64,000 nt of DNA, taken from NCBI GenBank assembly GCA_963764215.1, contig CAVXRS010000005.1, positions 1 through 64,000 of the forward strand. Reading direction: 5' to 3'. A model generated the notes under the pieces. The model saw nothing but the letters and a program-made list of their open reading frames with translations, made no database searches and was not told the origin of the DNA. Both the position numbers and the translations under genes were made by a program. Below, piece after piece: positions 28,039 to 37,981 of the stretch (the stretch's first letter is position 1; the number at the start of each line of letters is the position of its first letter). Source of the stretch: JAFDWI01 sp963764215. Lineage in GTDB: Bacteria; Actinomycetota; Acidimicrobiia; Acidimicrobiales; Iamiaceae.

Positions 28039-28788
28039 GTGACCGATTCGACCCGCCGCGTTGCCGTGGTCGGCAACGGCAGCTTCTACGTCGGCCCCGC
28101 GCTGTGCCGGGAGCTGGCCCGCCGCGGCCACGACCTGGTGGTCGGCGACCCGACCGACGAGCTGGTCGCCGAGCTCGAAGAGCTGGGCGCCGCGGTCGAG
28201 GCGGTGCCCGGTGTGTTCGACCTCGCCGACCCCGAGGCCGCGCCGAAGCTGGCCACGGCCGCACTGGACCGGTTCGGGCGCATCGACTCGGCGGCCGCGT
28301 TCTCCGGGATGATCGTGACCGGCCGGTTCGTCAACTCGACCGTGGAGGATCTGCGTTCGGTGCTGCGCAGCTGCGTCGAGGCGCCCTACCAGTTCCTCAA
28401 GGCGATGGTCGACCCGATGGTCGAGCGGGGCGACGGCCAGATCCTGGTGATCACCAGCGCCTCGGCGGCCCGCCCGACGCCCGGCGCGCCGCTGTATTCC
28501 TCGGCCCGGGCGGGTGCGACGATGCTCACCCGCAACGTGGCCGACGAGGTGGCCCGTCACGGGGTGCAGGTCAACGCGGTCGGCACCAACTTCATGGACT
28601 TCCCCGAGTTCCTGCGGGCCAGCGGCGCTCTCGACGACCCGGAGCGCCGCGCCAGGCTCGAGGCGCAGGTGCCCCTCGGCCGGCTCGGCACGATGGAGGA
28701 GTTCGCGGCGTTCGCCATGCCCTATGTCGACGGGACCAGCCGGTTCACGACCGGCCAGTTCGTGGCCTACGCCGGCGGCTGGGCCTGA
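28039..28788 (+). CDS. SDR-family protein with altered catalytic motif
   Basis: The GTG at 28039 follows GAGGAGG. The 249-residue protein is a classical SDR, but the cofactor glycine motif is GNGSFYVGPAL rather than TGxxxGxG. The YxxxK motif reads YSSAR, replacing the catalytic Lys by Arg; Ser in ITSAS is kept. Sequences of this kind often lack dehydrogenase activity, or may use another mechanism. The frame is intact, so these are not reading errors of the indel kind. It converges on the PF03640-type lipoprotein gene. Confidence 0.8.
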   Translation: MTDSTRRVAVVGNGSFYVGPALCRELARRGHDLVVGDPTDELVAELEELGAAVEAVPGVFDLADPEAAPKLATAALDRFGRIDSAAAFSGMIVTGRFVNSTVEDLRSVLRSCVEAPYQFLKAMVDPMVERGDGQILVITSASAARPTPGAPLYSSARAGATMLTRNVADEVARHGVQVNAVGTNFMDFPEFLRASGALDDPERRARLEAQVPLGRLGTMEEFAAFAMPYVDGTSRFTTGQFVAYAGGWA

Positions 28789-28796
28789 GCCCGGCT

Positions 28797-28838
28797 GCTG
28801 CGGCAGCGTCGCTGCGGCAGGGTCGTCGCGGCAGTGTC
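28797..28838. repeat. three 14-bp tandem repeats in a convergent gap
   Basis: GCTGCGGCAGCGTC, GCTGCGGCAGGGTC and GTCGCGGCAGTGTC follow one another directly after the SDR stop. The first two can pair internally (CTGCGGCAG is near-palindromic), so the array may act as a bidirectional terminator between convergent genes. Confidence 0.5.
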
Positions 28839-28881
28839 GTGTTCCGGCAACGCCGGATGGACGTGAGGTCGGAGCGGGTGG

Positions 28882-29421
28882 TCAGCCGCCGGCCCGGGTG
28901 CCGTCCGGTTTGACCGCGTACCAGTTCGCCACGTTCACGCCGTTGGCGTCGCCCGGCTTGGCGTCACCGCTGAACTCGTAGAGCAGATGGCCGGCGTAGA
29001 CGACCTGGTTCGCCACCTGCCCTTTCGCGGTGGCGAGCTTCGCACCGTCCACGCCGGAACCGCCGGCTGGCGTGCCCGTGGAGGTGTACGCGGGCCAGGC
29101 GTTGGCGCAACCGCCGGTGCACGCCGAAGTGGTCCCCTGGTCCTTGGTGAACAGGTAGAGGGTCCGGCCGTCCGAGGCCACGAGGACCTTGCCGAGCTTG
29201 CCCACCGAGGCCACTTTGACCGTGGCGGTCACGGGAGTGACCGATCCCGAGGTGGTGGACGTCGAGTTGGCCGTGGTCGACGCCGAGTGGTGGTCGGGCG
29301 TCGAGCTTCCATAGCCGCCGCCGGACCCGGCTTTCGAGCCGCTCGACCCGCAGGCCCCGGCCGTCGCGGCCAGCGCGAGTGCGAGAGCGACCGCCGAGAT
29401 CGTTCGTCGGGGATGGTTCAT
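28882..29421 (-). CDS. secreted-repeat lipoprotein (PF03640-like)
   Basis: The signal peptide ends in TAGAC, a lipobox, followed by a Gly/Ser/His/Thr-rich linker. The domain has the paired repeat typical of this family: GRTLYLFTKDQ then CTGGCANAWPA, and later VVYAGHLLYEFSGDAKPGD. Function in the family is not established; members are abundant in actinobacteria and sometimes linked to haem or electron-transfer envelopes. The frame is intact. Confidence 0.8.
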   Translation of the reverse strand: MNHPRRTISAVALALALAATAGACGSSGSKAGSGGGYGSSTPDHHSASTTANSTSTTSGSVTPVTATVKVASVGKLGKVLVASDGRTLYLFTKDQGTTSACTGGCANAWPAYTSTGTPAGGSGVDGAKLATAKGQVANQVVYAGHLLYEFSGDAKPGDANGVNVANWYAVKPDGTRAGG

Positions 29422-29565
29422 GGCGCACCTCCTGTGCCGCGGCCCCCCGGGCGGTTCGGCCCCGGTGCGGCCGCGTCTGGTGAGGCTATCGCCAGATCCC
29501 CGGGACGCGCCGGACCGACCGTCCCGGGAGCGGAACGGTCGGCCCGGTGGGTGTTGCGGGTGGGG

Positions 29566-30363
29566 TCAGCCGGTGTAGGTCGGCTGGGCCGGGGTGACGG
29601 GTGCGGGCGGCATCGTCGCCGGCGGGGCGGGAGCCTCGGTGGTCGTCGGAGCCTGGGTGGTCGCCGGCTCAGACATGGTGTCGAGCACCTGGGAGGTGAC
29701 GGTCAGCGATTCTCCCTGGACGCTGCCGATGGCGTAGACGATCGTGTTGGTGTTGGCGCCGAAGTCCAGCGTTTTGGGGCCGATGACGGTCGTGTCGGTG
29801 CCGGCCACCTTCACCGCGATCTCGTGGGAGCCCGTGGGGATCTCGGCGACGGCCTCGTTGGGGTTGGTGAGGTCGCTGATGGCCTTGGTGCCGTCGACGT
29901 AGATGTCGACGCCCGGCGCGAAGGCCGTGTGGCGCACCGTGACCCGGGCCTTGCCCTGGGGCAGCGGGTCGACGTTGTTGACGAAGGCGTTCAGGGCCGG
30001 GTTGCCGCTCGAGTCCAGGTTGGCCACGAGTGACACGGACGCCCCGGCGGGCACGGACTTCGTCTCGTCGATGACGGCGCCCGACGAGGGTGCGGTGTCA
30101 GGCGGACTGGCCACGTGGGGGAAGATCTGGATGTGGTAGTCGGCGGCCGGCAGTGCGAGCGGGCCGGCGACCTGCTCGGGCTGGAAGTCCGGGATCTGGA
30201 GTTTGCCGTCGACGTACACGTCGACCGGCGTCCCGGGGATGCCGTGGACGACGTAGACCTGACTGGTGTCGGCCGCGCCGGCCGAGGTGACCAGCGAGGG
30301 GAGGGCCATTGCGGCTGCCGCTACGACGGCGAGGCACGCGACCCACAGGTTGATGCGCTTCAT
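29566..30363 (-). CDS. secreted DUF4397 domain protein
   Basis: The ATG at 30363 lies behind CAAAGGAGC. The signal peptide (MKRINLWVACLAVVAAAAMA) precedes DUF4397-type beta-sandwich repeats. These show the marker phrases VVHGIPGTPVDVYVDGK and VRHTAFAPGVDIYVDGT, so the motif occurs twice. The Thr/Pro/Ala-rich C-terminus ends without a sortase signal. The family is extracytoplasmic and probably adhesive or structural. Confidence 0.8.
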   Translation of the reverse strand: MKRINLWVACLAVVAAAAMALPSLVTSAGAADTSQVYVVHGIPGTPVDVYVDGKLQIPDFQPEQVAGPLALPAADYHIQIFPHVASPPDTAPSSGAVIDETKSVPAGASVSLVANLDSSGNPALNAFVNNVDPLPQGKARVTVRHTAFAPGVDIYVDGTKAISDLTNPNEAVAEIPTGSHEIAVKVAGTDTTVIGPKTLDFGANTNTIVYAIGSVQGESLTVTSQVLDTMSEPATTQAPTTTEAPAPPATMPPAPVTPAQPTYTG

Positions 30364-30509
30364 GGTGTGCTCCTTTGTTGTGCGGCTCCCCTGGGGATGG
30401 AGTGCCGTCGGGGAGGTCTTCGGCGCGCCCGGCAGTCGCGGATGACTTTTAGCACTAATAATTTTGGATTTCTTCCGGTCCACCGGCGCGCGCTCTTTAC
30501 GATGCAGGC

Positions 30510-30897
30510 ATGGCCATCGACGATCCCCGCTGCGTTCATCCGTTCCAACCACCACGCAGTGCTCGTCACGCGGCGCCGCGACGGGGGCCTGCAGAGCTCG
30601 CCGATCGTCTGCGGCCTCGACGACGGGGGAGACGTGATCATCAGCGTCACCCAGGACCGCGCCAAGACGCGGAACCTGCGCCGCGACCCGCGGGCGACCC
30701 TGCTGGTGCTCAGCGACGGATTCTTCGGCGACTGGGTGCAACTCGAGGGCGATGCCGACATCGTCGATCTTCCCGAGGCGATGGACCTGCTCAAGTCGCT
30801 CTACCGGCAGGTCAGCGGCGAGCACCCCGACTGGGACGAGTACGCGGACGCCATGGAGCGCGACCGCCGCTGCATCATTCGCATCCCCATCGACTGA
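30510..30897 (+). CDS. PPOX-class flavin/F420-binding protein
   Basis: The ATG at 30510 starts MAIDDP, and one surplus C near 30524 must be removed to reach AAFIRSNHHAVLVTRRRDGG. The split beta-barrel of the pyridoxamine-phosphate-oxidase-like superfamily is supported by VIISVTQDRAKTRNLRRDPR, then LLVLSDGFFGDWVQLEGDA. It is about 129 residues, the normal length for actinobacterial F420- or FMN-dependent reductases. The substrate is unknown. Confidence 0.75.
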
Positions 30898-31027
30898 CCG
30901 CCCCGGCCTGGCTGCTGAGGCTTGCCGCGGCGCAAGTGGGCCCGCTGACGCTCCGTCGCCTGAGTGGTGGCGACGATGTGCCATGTCGAGACCCGGACAG
31001 GATGGTGATCCTGATCGGGCCGGTTCC

Positions 31028-31839
31028 CTACGGCTCCCGTGTCGGATCGAACGGGACTGGCACCAGCGGCCCGAGAAGGCTGTCGCTATCTTCCTTCAGT
31101 GACTCCATCGTCGCAGAGTCGACCGCCCGGAGAAGCCCCGGTCGCCGACCGGCGGGCCGCAATGACCAGAGCCATCGATGCCCACGGAAAAGTGGCACGG
31201 AGCCATCATCATCGGTGATGTTGTCCTCGTCGCTGGTGGCGCTTACCAGGCTGAAGTTCGTGCTCAGGTCAAGTTCGCCGATTCCCGTCTGCTTGGCGCC
31301 CCCCTTCGCTTTGAGTTCGAACGAGGCGTTCCCTGCGGACGATGCGAGGAGCGTGCAGTGCTTGGGGCGCCATACCTCAGTGACGACGATCCACTTGCTG
31401 TCCCAGTCGTTGGACAAGAAGGCGTGCCTGATCGGGTCGTCCAGCGCGTTGATGTTGGGAACGACTTCGGTCTCGATCTTGCTCATCGAAAGGAGATACG
31501 AGTTCTTCTCGGCCATCTCGACGGCCACGACTGCTCCGGCCTTCTTGAGAAAACTTAGGTCCGCCTCGGGAATGACCTCCCCGCTGACCTTGATATGGAC
31601 GCTCACTCCACGCTCTGAATTGACCGACCAGGACTTCCTCTTGCCCTTTCGGGTTGGCAGGGTGCCCCCTTGCAATCTCTTGAGGATGCCCTCGTCCTCA
31701 AGCGTGGTTCGCGGCCGATAGGTCCCGCGGTGGTACTCGACGACGTCGCCGATGTTCATTGAGTCGGCTGGAGGATATGGCGCATTGATGGCCCGCTGTT
31801 TCCAGATGCTCTTGCTGTAGGTCTCGGCCAATCCCATTT
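31028..31839 (-). CDS. unrecognised protein, possible distant gasdermin-like fold
   Basis: The ATG at 31839 lies behind ATGAGGAGCGGG. The 270-residue protein has no signal peptide and no recognisable enzyme motif. It begins MGLAETYSKSIWKQ. The middle has alternating beta-strand segments (VSVHIKVSGEVI, AGAVVAVEM, SYLLSMS), then KWIVVTEVWRPKHCTLLASS and finally GSVPLFRGHRW. The order (short N-terminus, VVTEV strand after a helical stretch) loosely recalls gasdermin pore-forming domains. This is pattern reading by eye, not a demonstrated homology. The frame is intact and composition less GC-extreme than flanks. It is divergent from two other unknown genes. Confidence 0.65.
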
Positions 31840-32212
31840 CCCGCTCCTCATATGTCGGCGAGTCTGCGAATGCTACTCCACCGGCAGGGATGCGTGCCTT
31901 TGGCCTTGGCGGAGGCGACCCGCGGGGGCCCGCCCTCTCAGGTGCTGTGGACCAGCGCCAGCTCAATTTGGCTCTCAGCGGTGATTTGTGGTGCAGCCAC
32001 GTCCGCTCGAGGCAGCTGACGTGCGGCTTGTCGTCGAGTGGGTGCCCGCCGTCCAGGCAGGCGGCTCCGGTTGGATTTCTGGCGTGACTCCCGTTGCCGT
32101 GAGAATTGGTGACCCCTCAGACAGGGTTCGGTGGTTGCCTTCCGACAGGTTTGCCACAAGTAGGCTGTCAAGCGTCAAAATTCTGGTGTACCGTGTCAAG
32201 CCATGTCGGAAG
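31840..32212. other. divergent intergenic region of the unknown three-gene module
   Basis: This 373-bp gap holds no convincing gene. It contains a direct repeat of TGTCAAG (32166-32172 and 32194-32200, 28 bp apart) just before the rightward start. One copy can be read as a -35-like TGTCAA followed 17 bp later by TACCGT. A shared regulator of both directions is plausible. Confidence 0.35.
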
Positions 32213-32647
32213 ATGAAGCGATCGACTTCGTCGGCGCGCGATCTCGATCGGCCGTTGGCGACTGCGATGGTCGCTGACGCTGATGATCAACACTTCGTCG
32301 GTGCGTTCTTGCTGGCGGCCGCGGCCATATGCTTGGTCGACCAATATTGTGGCGGGTTCTTGGATGGGTTGGGTTTGAAGGACTTGGGTACGAGGCATGG
32401 GGAGGCAGCGCGCCGCTTCATCGCCCGCGTCCGTGATGGTTTGGTTGGCGAGAATGAGTTGAAAGATGAGCGCAAACGAGCTGACGAATTGGTCAGGCTG
32501 GTCCGAGAAAAGGAGTTGACTCCTAACGCCGTGAAGGCCGGTCAAGCAGCGGTGGAGACCGCAATCCGCACCTCCGGCGGCACCGTAGTGCAAGTTCGGC
32601 AGACGATCGATCTGATCGAGGAGTCGATACGAGTGTCCGGGTCATGA
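32213..32647 (+). CDS. unrecognised small protein, module gene 2
   Basis: The ATG at 32213 gives 144 residues. A hydrophobic stretch (HFVGAFLLAAAAICLVDQY) precedes a long charged helical region (ELKDERKRADELVRLVREKEL), which may form a coiled coil. No family is recognised. Its stop overlaps the next ATG (ATGA), so the two products are translationally coupled and may interact. Confidence 0.6.
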   Translation: MKRSTSSARDLDRPLATAMVADADDQHFVGAFLLAAAAICLVDQYCGGFLDGLGLKDLGTRHGEAARRFIARVRDGLVGENELKDERKRADELVRLVREKELTPNAVKAGQAAVETAIRTSGGTVVQVRQTIDLIEESIRVSGS

Positions 32648-33657
32648 GAATCGTGCCGACGACACCTGACGAGCAGCGGGCGCTCGGGCTGATCATGTTA
32701 CTTCAGCACGAATATCCTGAAGTGGGCGCACACTTGTTGGCTGTGTTTCGTGGGGAATTCGTGCCCTACGTACCTGGCTGGAACTTCGTGCCGGCAAGGT
32801 GGAAGGGCGCTTGCGACAAGTGGGTGTGGATTGGCGAAGCCGAGGGCCGGACCACCTTTTCCCAACCGCCGGTGTCGCAGGAGGAAGTCCACACGGTCGA
32901 TCCCGTGTTGCCGAGATTGCCGGACTCATCGGCGTGGCGAGACCTACTCGCTCTTCGTGAACGGGTCAGCTTCCCGAACCTGGAACAGCTCATTGACGCC
33001 GTTGCTCAGGCAGATGCCCTGGCGAAGCCAGAAGATGATCAGGCGATCGGGGCGTCGGTTGACGGCTCGAAGAAGCTCTTGGCCGCGTACGGGGCTCCGG
33101 CGGACACGCTGGCGCCCTTCGTCACTCGCGAGATCCTACGGCCATACATGGAACTCATGCATTGTGGTGGTGTCGCCAAGTACGTCTTGGGCCACTGGTT
33201 GTTTGAAGCAGCGCAGGGACGGGCTCGTGGTGGAGCGACCGTCGAACCGCACATGGCAGTCCGACGATCATTGTGCGATGCCGCCGCCGAACTCATCGCC
33301 GTGCGGTGTGAGTTTGGCCCTGCGATGTCCTTGTACATGACCTACCTAGCGGTCATCTACATTCGCACCGCACAAATGCTGTCGGCCTGGATCAAGGCAA
33401 CCGGACGGGCGACAGAAGCCGACGTGTCCGAGCTACGGGGCTCTGACATCAACATTGAGGAAATGGCCGCCCACGAGGCTCTGCCACTGCTGCTCCTCGA
33501 GTCTCTCCCGGGTGTCGAACGGTTCCTACTAATGTCTCACCACGTTCCAGACGGCTGGTACGAGCGGCAGTCCGCCACGCGAGATGTTGCAAGGGACCAG
33601 GAGATCGAGAACGAGCCGCTCAACCTCGTGAACCTGTTCCATCCTGCGCTTGACTGA
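32644..33657 (+). CDS. unrecognised protein, module gene 3
   Basis: This 337-residue protein starts at an ATG overlapping the upstream stop. It looks globular and mainly helical, with Trp-rich parts near the N-terminus (GWNFVPARWKGACDKWVWIG) and later helices (CDAAAELIAVRCEFGPAMSL). No signal peptide, P-loop, nuclease or protease motif is visible. The frame is intact. With gene 2 and the divergent gene it forms a compact accessory unit ending two bases before the shared 29-bp repeat. A defence or toxin role is only inference. Confidence 0.65.
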   Translation: MRIVPTTPDEQRALGLIMLLQHEYPEVGAHLLAVFRGEFVPYVPGWNFVPARWKGACDKWVWIGEAEGRTTFSQPPVSQEEVHTVDPVLPRLPDSSAWRDLLALRERVSFPNLEQLIDAVAQADALAKPEDDQAIGASVDGSKKLLAAYGAPADTLAPFVTREILRPYMELMHCGGVAKYVLGHWLFEAAQGRARGGATVEPHMAVRRSLCDAAAELIAVRCEFGPAMSLYMTYLAVIYIRTAQMLSAWIKATGRATEADVSELRGSDINIEEMAAHEALPLLLLESLPGVERFLLMSHHVPDGWYERQSATRDVARDQEIENEPLNLVNLFHPALD

Positions 33658-33658
33658 A

Positions 33659-33687
33659 GGGGACTGCTGCACGATCTGGTGACAGGT
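33659..33687. repeat. 29-bp repeat after the unknown module (copy 1)
   Basis: The sequence GGGGACTGCTGCACGATCTG and the nine bases after it begin two bases after a stop codon. A copy with two differences in 29 lies at 42046-42074, 18 bp after the HepT stop. The remaining 206 bp to the glycosyltransferase start hold no gene I can support. Confidence 0.75.
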
Positions 33688-33905
33688 TGGGTGTGGGGGT
33701 CAGGCCGCCCGTTCGGTGGCGGGTCGTGCCCGAGCGGCCCGCCGCGCTCCAGTCCGCGCTCGCGCCAGGAGCCGATCCCAGGCGCCTGACCAGCAGCGCC
33801 GGACGACCGATGCGGGCCCACCCGGCGGACCGCGCGGTTCGCCGGCCGGGACGAAGGTGACCTTCGTCCCTACCGCGCACGCCGGGGCAAAGATTGAATG
33901 ACTCC

Positions 33906-35021
33906 ATGAGCATCGATCTGCGACCTCTAGCGGTCGGAGGGGGCGACGTCAGCGGTGGGCGGCTGCGCGTCGGGTTGATCGCGCCTCCCTGGGTGCCGGT
34001 GCCGGCGCCCGTCTACGGCGGAACCGAGCTGGTCGTGGACCAGCTGGCCCGCGGGCTGACGCGCGCGGGGTGCGACGTCGTGCTGTTCGCCACGGGCGAC
34101 TCCACGTGCCCGGTCGAGACCCGCTGGCGCTACCCGCAGGCATTGGGAACGACCGCGTCGCTCTTCGACGAGCGGGCCCACGTCGAAGCCGCCTACGAGG
34201 CGCTCGCCGACATGGACGTGATCCACGACCACACGCTGACCGGACCGCAGTGGGCGGTGGCAACCGGCGTGTCCACGCCCGTGGTGACCACCGCGCACGG
34301 GCCCTTCACCGCGGAGCTGCGCCGCGCCTACGGGGCGATGGCGGCCGGCGGCGTGGAGGTGGTCGCCATCTCGCACGCCCAGCGGCGGTTCGCCCCGGAG
34401 ATCCCCATCAGCACCGTCATCCACCACGGCATCGACACCACCGGCCTGCCCGTCGGCCGGGGCCGCGGCGGCTACGTGGCCTTCCTCGGCCGGATGCACC
34501 CCGACAAGGGCGCACACCGGGCGATCGGGATCGCCCGTGCGGCGGGGAAGAAGATCTTGCTGGCGGCGAAGATGTGGGAGCCCGCGGAGCGCCGCTACTT
34601 CGAGACGTTCGTCGAACCGCTGCTCGGCCCCGACGCGATCTACGTCGGCGAGGTGGGGGGCCACGCCAAGCGGGAGTTCCTGGAGGAGGCCGAAGCGCTG
34701 ATCAACCCGATCCGCTGGCCGGAGCCGTTCGGCCTGGTGATGATCGAGGCGCTGGCCAGCGGCACCCCGGTGCTCTCGTTCCCCGAGGGCGCCGCGCCGG
34801 AGATCGTCGAGCACGGCCGCAGCGGGTTCCTGTGCGCCGACGAGGCGGAGATGGTCGCGGCACTCCGGCGGGTGCCAGAGCTCGACCGGGACGAGTGCCG
34901 GGCCCGCGTCGAGGAGCGGTTCTCGGCGGATCGCATGGTGCGCGACCACCTCGAGCTCTACCAACGGCTGGCCGCCAGCGGACGCCTGGCCTCGACGTCC
35001 CCGGTCGCGGCCCACGGCTAG
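33906..35021 (+). CDS. glycosyltransferase family 4
   Basis: The ATG at 33906 is preferred over an upstream TTG at 33894. The 371-residue GT-B protein has the N-terminal VPVPAPVYGGTELVVDQLA loop and DVIHDHTLTGP. The C-terminal donor site includes FLGRMHPDKGAHRAIGIA and the retaining-GT4 element PEPFGLVMIEALASGTPV with the E-x7-E signature. It transfers an activated sugar, donor and acceptor unknown. The frame is intact. It precedes the HAD-GH65 fusion by 10 bp, indicating an operon for alpha-glucoside or trehalose-type sugar handling. Confidence 0.9.
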   Translation: MSIDLRPLAVGGGDVSGGRLRVGLIAPPWVPVPAPVYGGTELVVDQLARGLTRAGCDVVLFATGDSTCPVETRWRYPQALGTTASLFDERAHVEAAYEALADMDVIHDHTLTGPQWAVATGVSTPVVTTAHGPFTAELRRAYGAMAAGGVEVVAISHAQRRFAPEIPISTVIHHGIDTTGLPVGRGRGGYVAFLGRMHPDKGAHRAIGIARAAGKKILLAAKMWEPAERRYFETFVEPLLGPDAIYVGEVGGHAKREFLEEAEALINPIRWPEPFGLVMIEALASGTPVLSFPEGAAPEIVEHGRSGFLCADEAEMVAALRRVPELDRDECRARVEERFSADRMVRDHLELYQRLAASGRLASTSPVAAHG

Positions 35022-35031
35022 CCACGCCACC

Positions 35032-37981
35032 ATGGCCTCCGCGCCGCACGACTCCACGTTCGAGGCGATCATCTTCGACTGGGACGGCACCGCGGTCCGC
35101 GATCGCCAGGCGGACGCCTCGGGCGTCCGTGCCCGGGTCGAGGCCCTCTGCGCTGCCGGGGTCCACGTGTTCGTGGTCAGCGGCACGCACGTCGGGAACG
35201 TGGACGGTCAGCTCTCGGCCCGACCGGTGGGCCCGGGCCGGCTCCACCTGTGCCTCAATCGGGGCTCGGAGGTGTTCGCGGTCGACGCAGCCGGGGTGCG
35301 AACCGTCTGCGCGCCGCACCGCGTCCCCGGCCGAGGAGGCGGCGCTCGACCGGGCCGCCGACGCCGCGGTGGCCGCGCTCGCGGACCGGGGCCTCGAGTG
35401 CCGGGTCGTGTCCCAGCGGCTGAACCGCCGCAAGATCGACATCATCCCCGAACCCGAATGGGCCGATCCGCCCAAGGCGCGCATCGACGAGCTGCTCGTG
35501 GCGGTCACCAAACGGCTCCTCACCGCGGGCTTCGACGATCTCGCCGACGTCGTGGCCCTGGCCTCCAGTGCCGCCCATGGCGCCGGGCTCGAGCGGCCCT
35601 GCGTCACCTCCGACGTGAAACACGTCGAGATCGGGCTCACGGACAAGTCCGACTCGGCACGCTGGGCCGCGGCCTGGCTGGGCCAACGTGGGATCACCGG
35701 GTCCCTCGTGCTGGTGGCCGGCGACGAGTTCGGTCCCGTCGGCGGCGCGACCGGCAGCGACGCGATGATGCTGGTCCCGGAGCTGGCACGCGCGTCGGCC
35801 GTGTCGGTCGGCGTCGAACCCGGGGGCGTACCCGTCGGGGTCCGCCACCTCGGCGGTGGGCCCGACCGGTTCGCGGCGCTGCTCGACGCCCAACTCGCCC
35901 GCCGCCGCGCCCGACGGGTCCCCTGGATCGACGAGGACCCGGCGTGGGTCGTCCAGTTGCCCGACGAACCGGCCATGGAACGGGCCGCCGAGGCGATCGG
36001 TGCGCTCGGGAACGGTCGGGCCGCGCTGCGCGCCGCCCGTGAAGAGGACGGCCCGGCGACCGTACCGCTGTTCGTGGTCAACGGCGTCTACGAGGGCACC
36101 GGGGCGAGACCAGCACCTGCTGGAAGGACCCGTCTGGACGCAGCTCGCGGTCCGCTCCGGTCGACCCGACCGCCGCCTGCTCGACCTGAGGACCGGGATG
36201 CTGGCGCGCACCTCGTCGAGCGCGGACGGTCTGACCAGCATCCGGTTCCTGTCGGCGGCGCGACCCACGGCGATGGCGCTGCGCGCCGAGAGCGCCGACG
36301 CCGACCTGGCCAGGCACCCCCGTTCGCCGAGCTGGCCGGCGCGCAGGTCCTCTCCCACGACGACCGTGCGGGCATCGCCGTCGCACGCACCGGCGACCCG
36401 GCGGGGGCCGGGATCGTCGTGGCGACCCGCGACCGCGTCGAGGCCGGCGACCTCCACGTCGTGGAGCGGCTCGCGGCGTGGAGCGCCGACCCGCTGCGAC
36501 CGCCCGACACGGCGGTGGCCACCGGCCAGCTGGCCGAGCTCGACGCCGTCGGCTTCGACGCCCTGGCGGCCGAGCACCGCGCCGCCTGGGCCCGGCGGTG
36601 GTCGGACGCGACCGTGACCATCGACGGAGACCCGGAGTCGCAGCTCGCGGCCCGCTACGCGCTGTATCACGTGCTGGCCGCCGCCCCCGACGAAGGCGAG
36701 GCCGCGGTCGGCGCCCGCGGGATGACCGGACCCGCCTACGGCGGCCACGTGTTCTGGGACGCGGACGTGTTCGTCCTGCCCGTCCTCGCCGCGGTGCGCC
36801 CTGCGGCGGCCCGGGCGATGCTCGAGTACCGGATCCGCCGCCTCCCCGCCGCTCGGGCCCGTGCCGCCGAGCAGGGAGCGGACGGCGCCCGCTTCCCGTG
36901 GGAGTCGGCACGCGACGGCGACGACGTGACGCCGGTCGCCGGCCAGGACGCGCACGGGCGCACCGTCGAGATCCTCACCGGCGCGCTCGAACAGCACGTC
37001 GTCGCCGACGTCGCCTGGGCCGCCTGCAAATACGCCGAATGGACCGGCGACTCCGAGCTGCTCACCGGTCCGGGAGGCGCGCTGGTGACCGACGCCGCGC
37101 GCTACTGGGCCAGCCGGATCGAGCTCGACGCCGCGGGCGCCGGCCACCTCCGGGGCGTCATCGGCCCCGACGAGTACCACGAGCGGGTCGACGACAACGC
37201 CTACACCAACGTCATGGCCCGCTGGAACCTGCGACGAGCCGCCCAGCTCGTCGAGGGAGACGGCGGCGCCGAGGACGCAGCGCAGCTGGCGCAGGCTGGC
37301 GGACTCGCTGGTCGACGGCTGGGACCCCGCGCGCGGGTTGTACGAGCAGTTCGCCGGCTACTGGGATCTCGAGCCCCTCGAGATTGCGACCTTCGCCCCA
37401 CCGCCGGTGGCCGCCGACGTGCTGCTCGGCGCCGATCGGGTGCAGGGCTCGCAGCTCATCAAGCAGGCCGACGTGGTGATGCTCCACCACCTGGTGCCGG
37501 ACGAGCTGGTGCCCGGCTCGTTGGCGTCCGACGTCGACTTCTACGAGCCGCGCACCGCGCACGGCAGCTCGTTGTCGCCCGCCGTCCACGCCGCGGTGCT
37601 GGCGCGTGCCGGCCAACCCGACCGCGCCCTCGGGCTGTTCCGCATGGCGGCGCGGCTCGACCTCGACGACCTCACCGGCACGGCGGCCGGCGGGGTGCAC
37701 CTGGCCACTCTGGGCGGGCTCTGGCAGGCGTTCGCCGGCGGCTTCCTCGGCGTGCGCCCGAACGCCGGCGTCCTGCACATCGACCCGTGCCTGCCCACCG
37801 AATGGCAGGCGCTCACGCTCTCGTTCCGGTTCGAGGGCCACCCCGTCACGGTCCGCGCCGACCACGCCGCGGTCACCGTCCAGCTGCTCGCGAACCCCTC
37901 ATGGTCCGGGTCGGCGACGGCGAGCCGGTGACCTGCGACCCGCCCGAAACCCGCTTCGTCCTCGAAGGGAGCGCGCCATGA
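35032..37981 (+). CDS. HAD phosphatase fused to GH65 disaccharide phosphorylase/hydrolase
   Basis: The N-terminal 300 residues are a HAD/trehalose-phosphatase-like domain: nucleophile motif FDWDGTAV near residue 15, VVSGTHVGN, and VAGDEFGPVGGATGSDAMM. The rest is a GH65 (alpha/alpha)6 barrel with VFWDADVFVLP and the general-acid Glu in GPDEYHERVDDNAYTNV, followed by the C-terminal jelly-roll sheet (LPTEWQALTLSFRFEGH). GH65 members phosphorolyse or hydrolyse trehalose, maltose or kojibiose. Frames change near 35330, 36104, 36315, 37290 and 37905. The stop overlaps the next ATG. HAD-GH65 fusions are known, usually with a beta-phosphoglucomutase domain; here the HAD part looks phosphatase-like. 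Confidence 0.8.
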
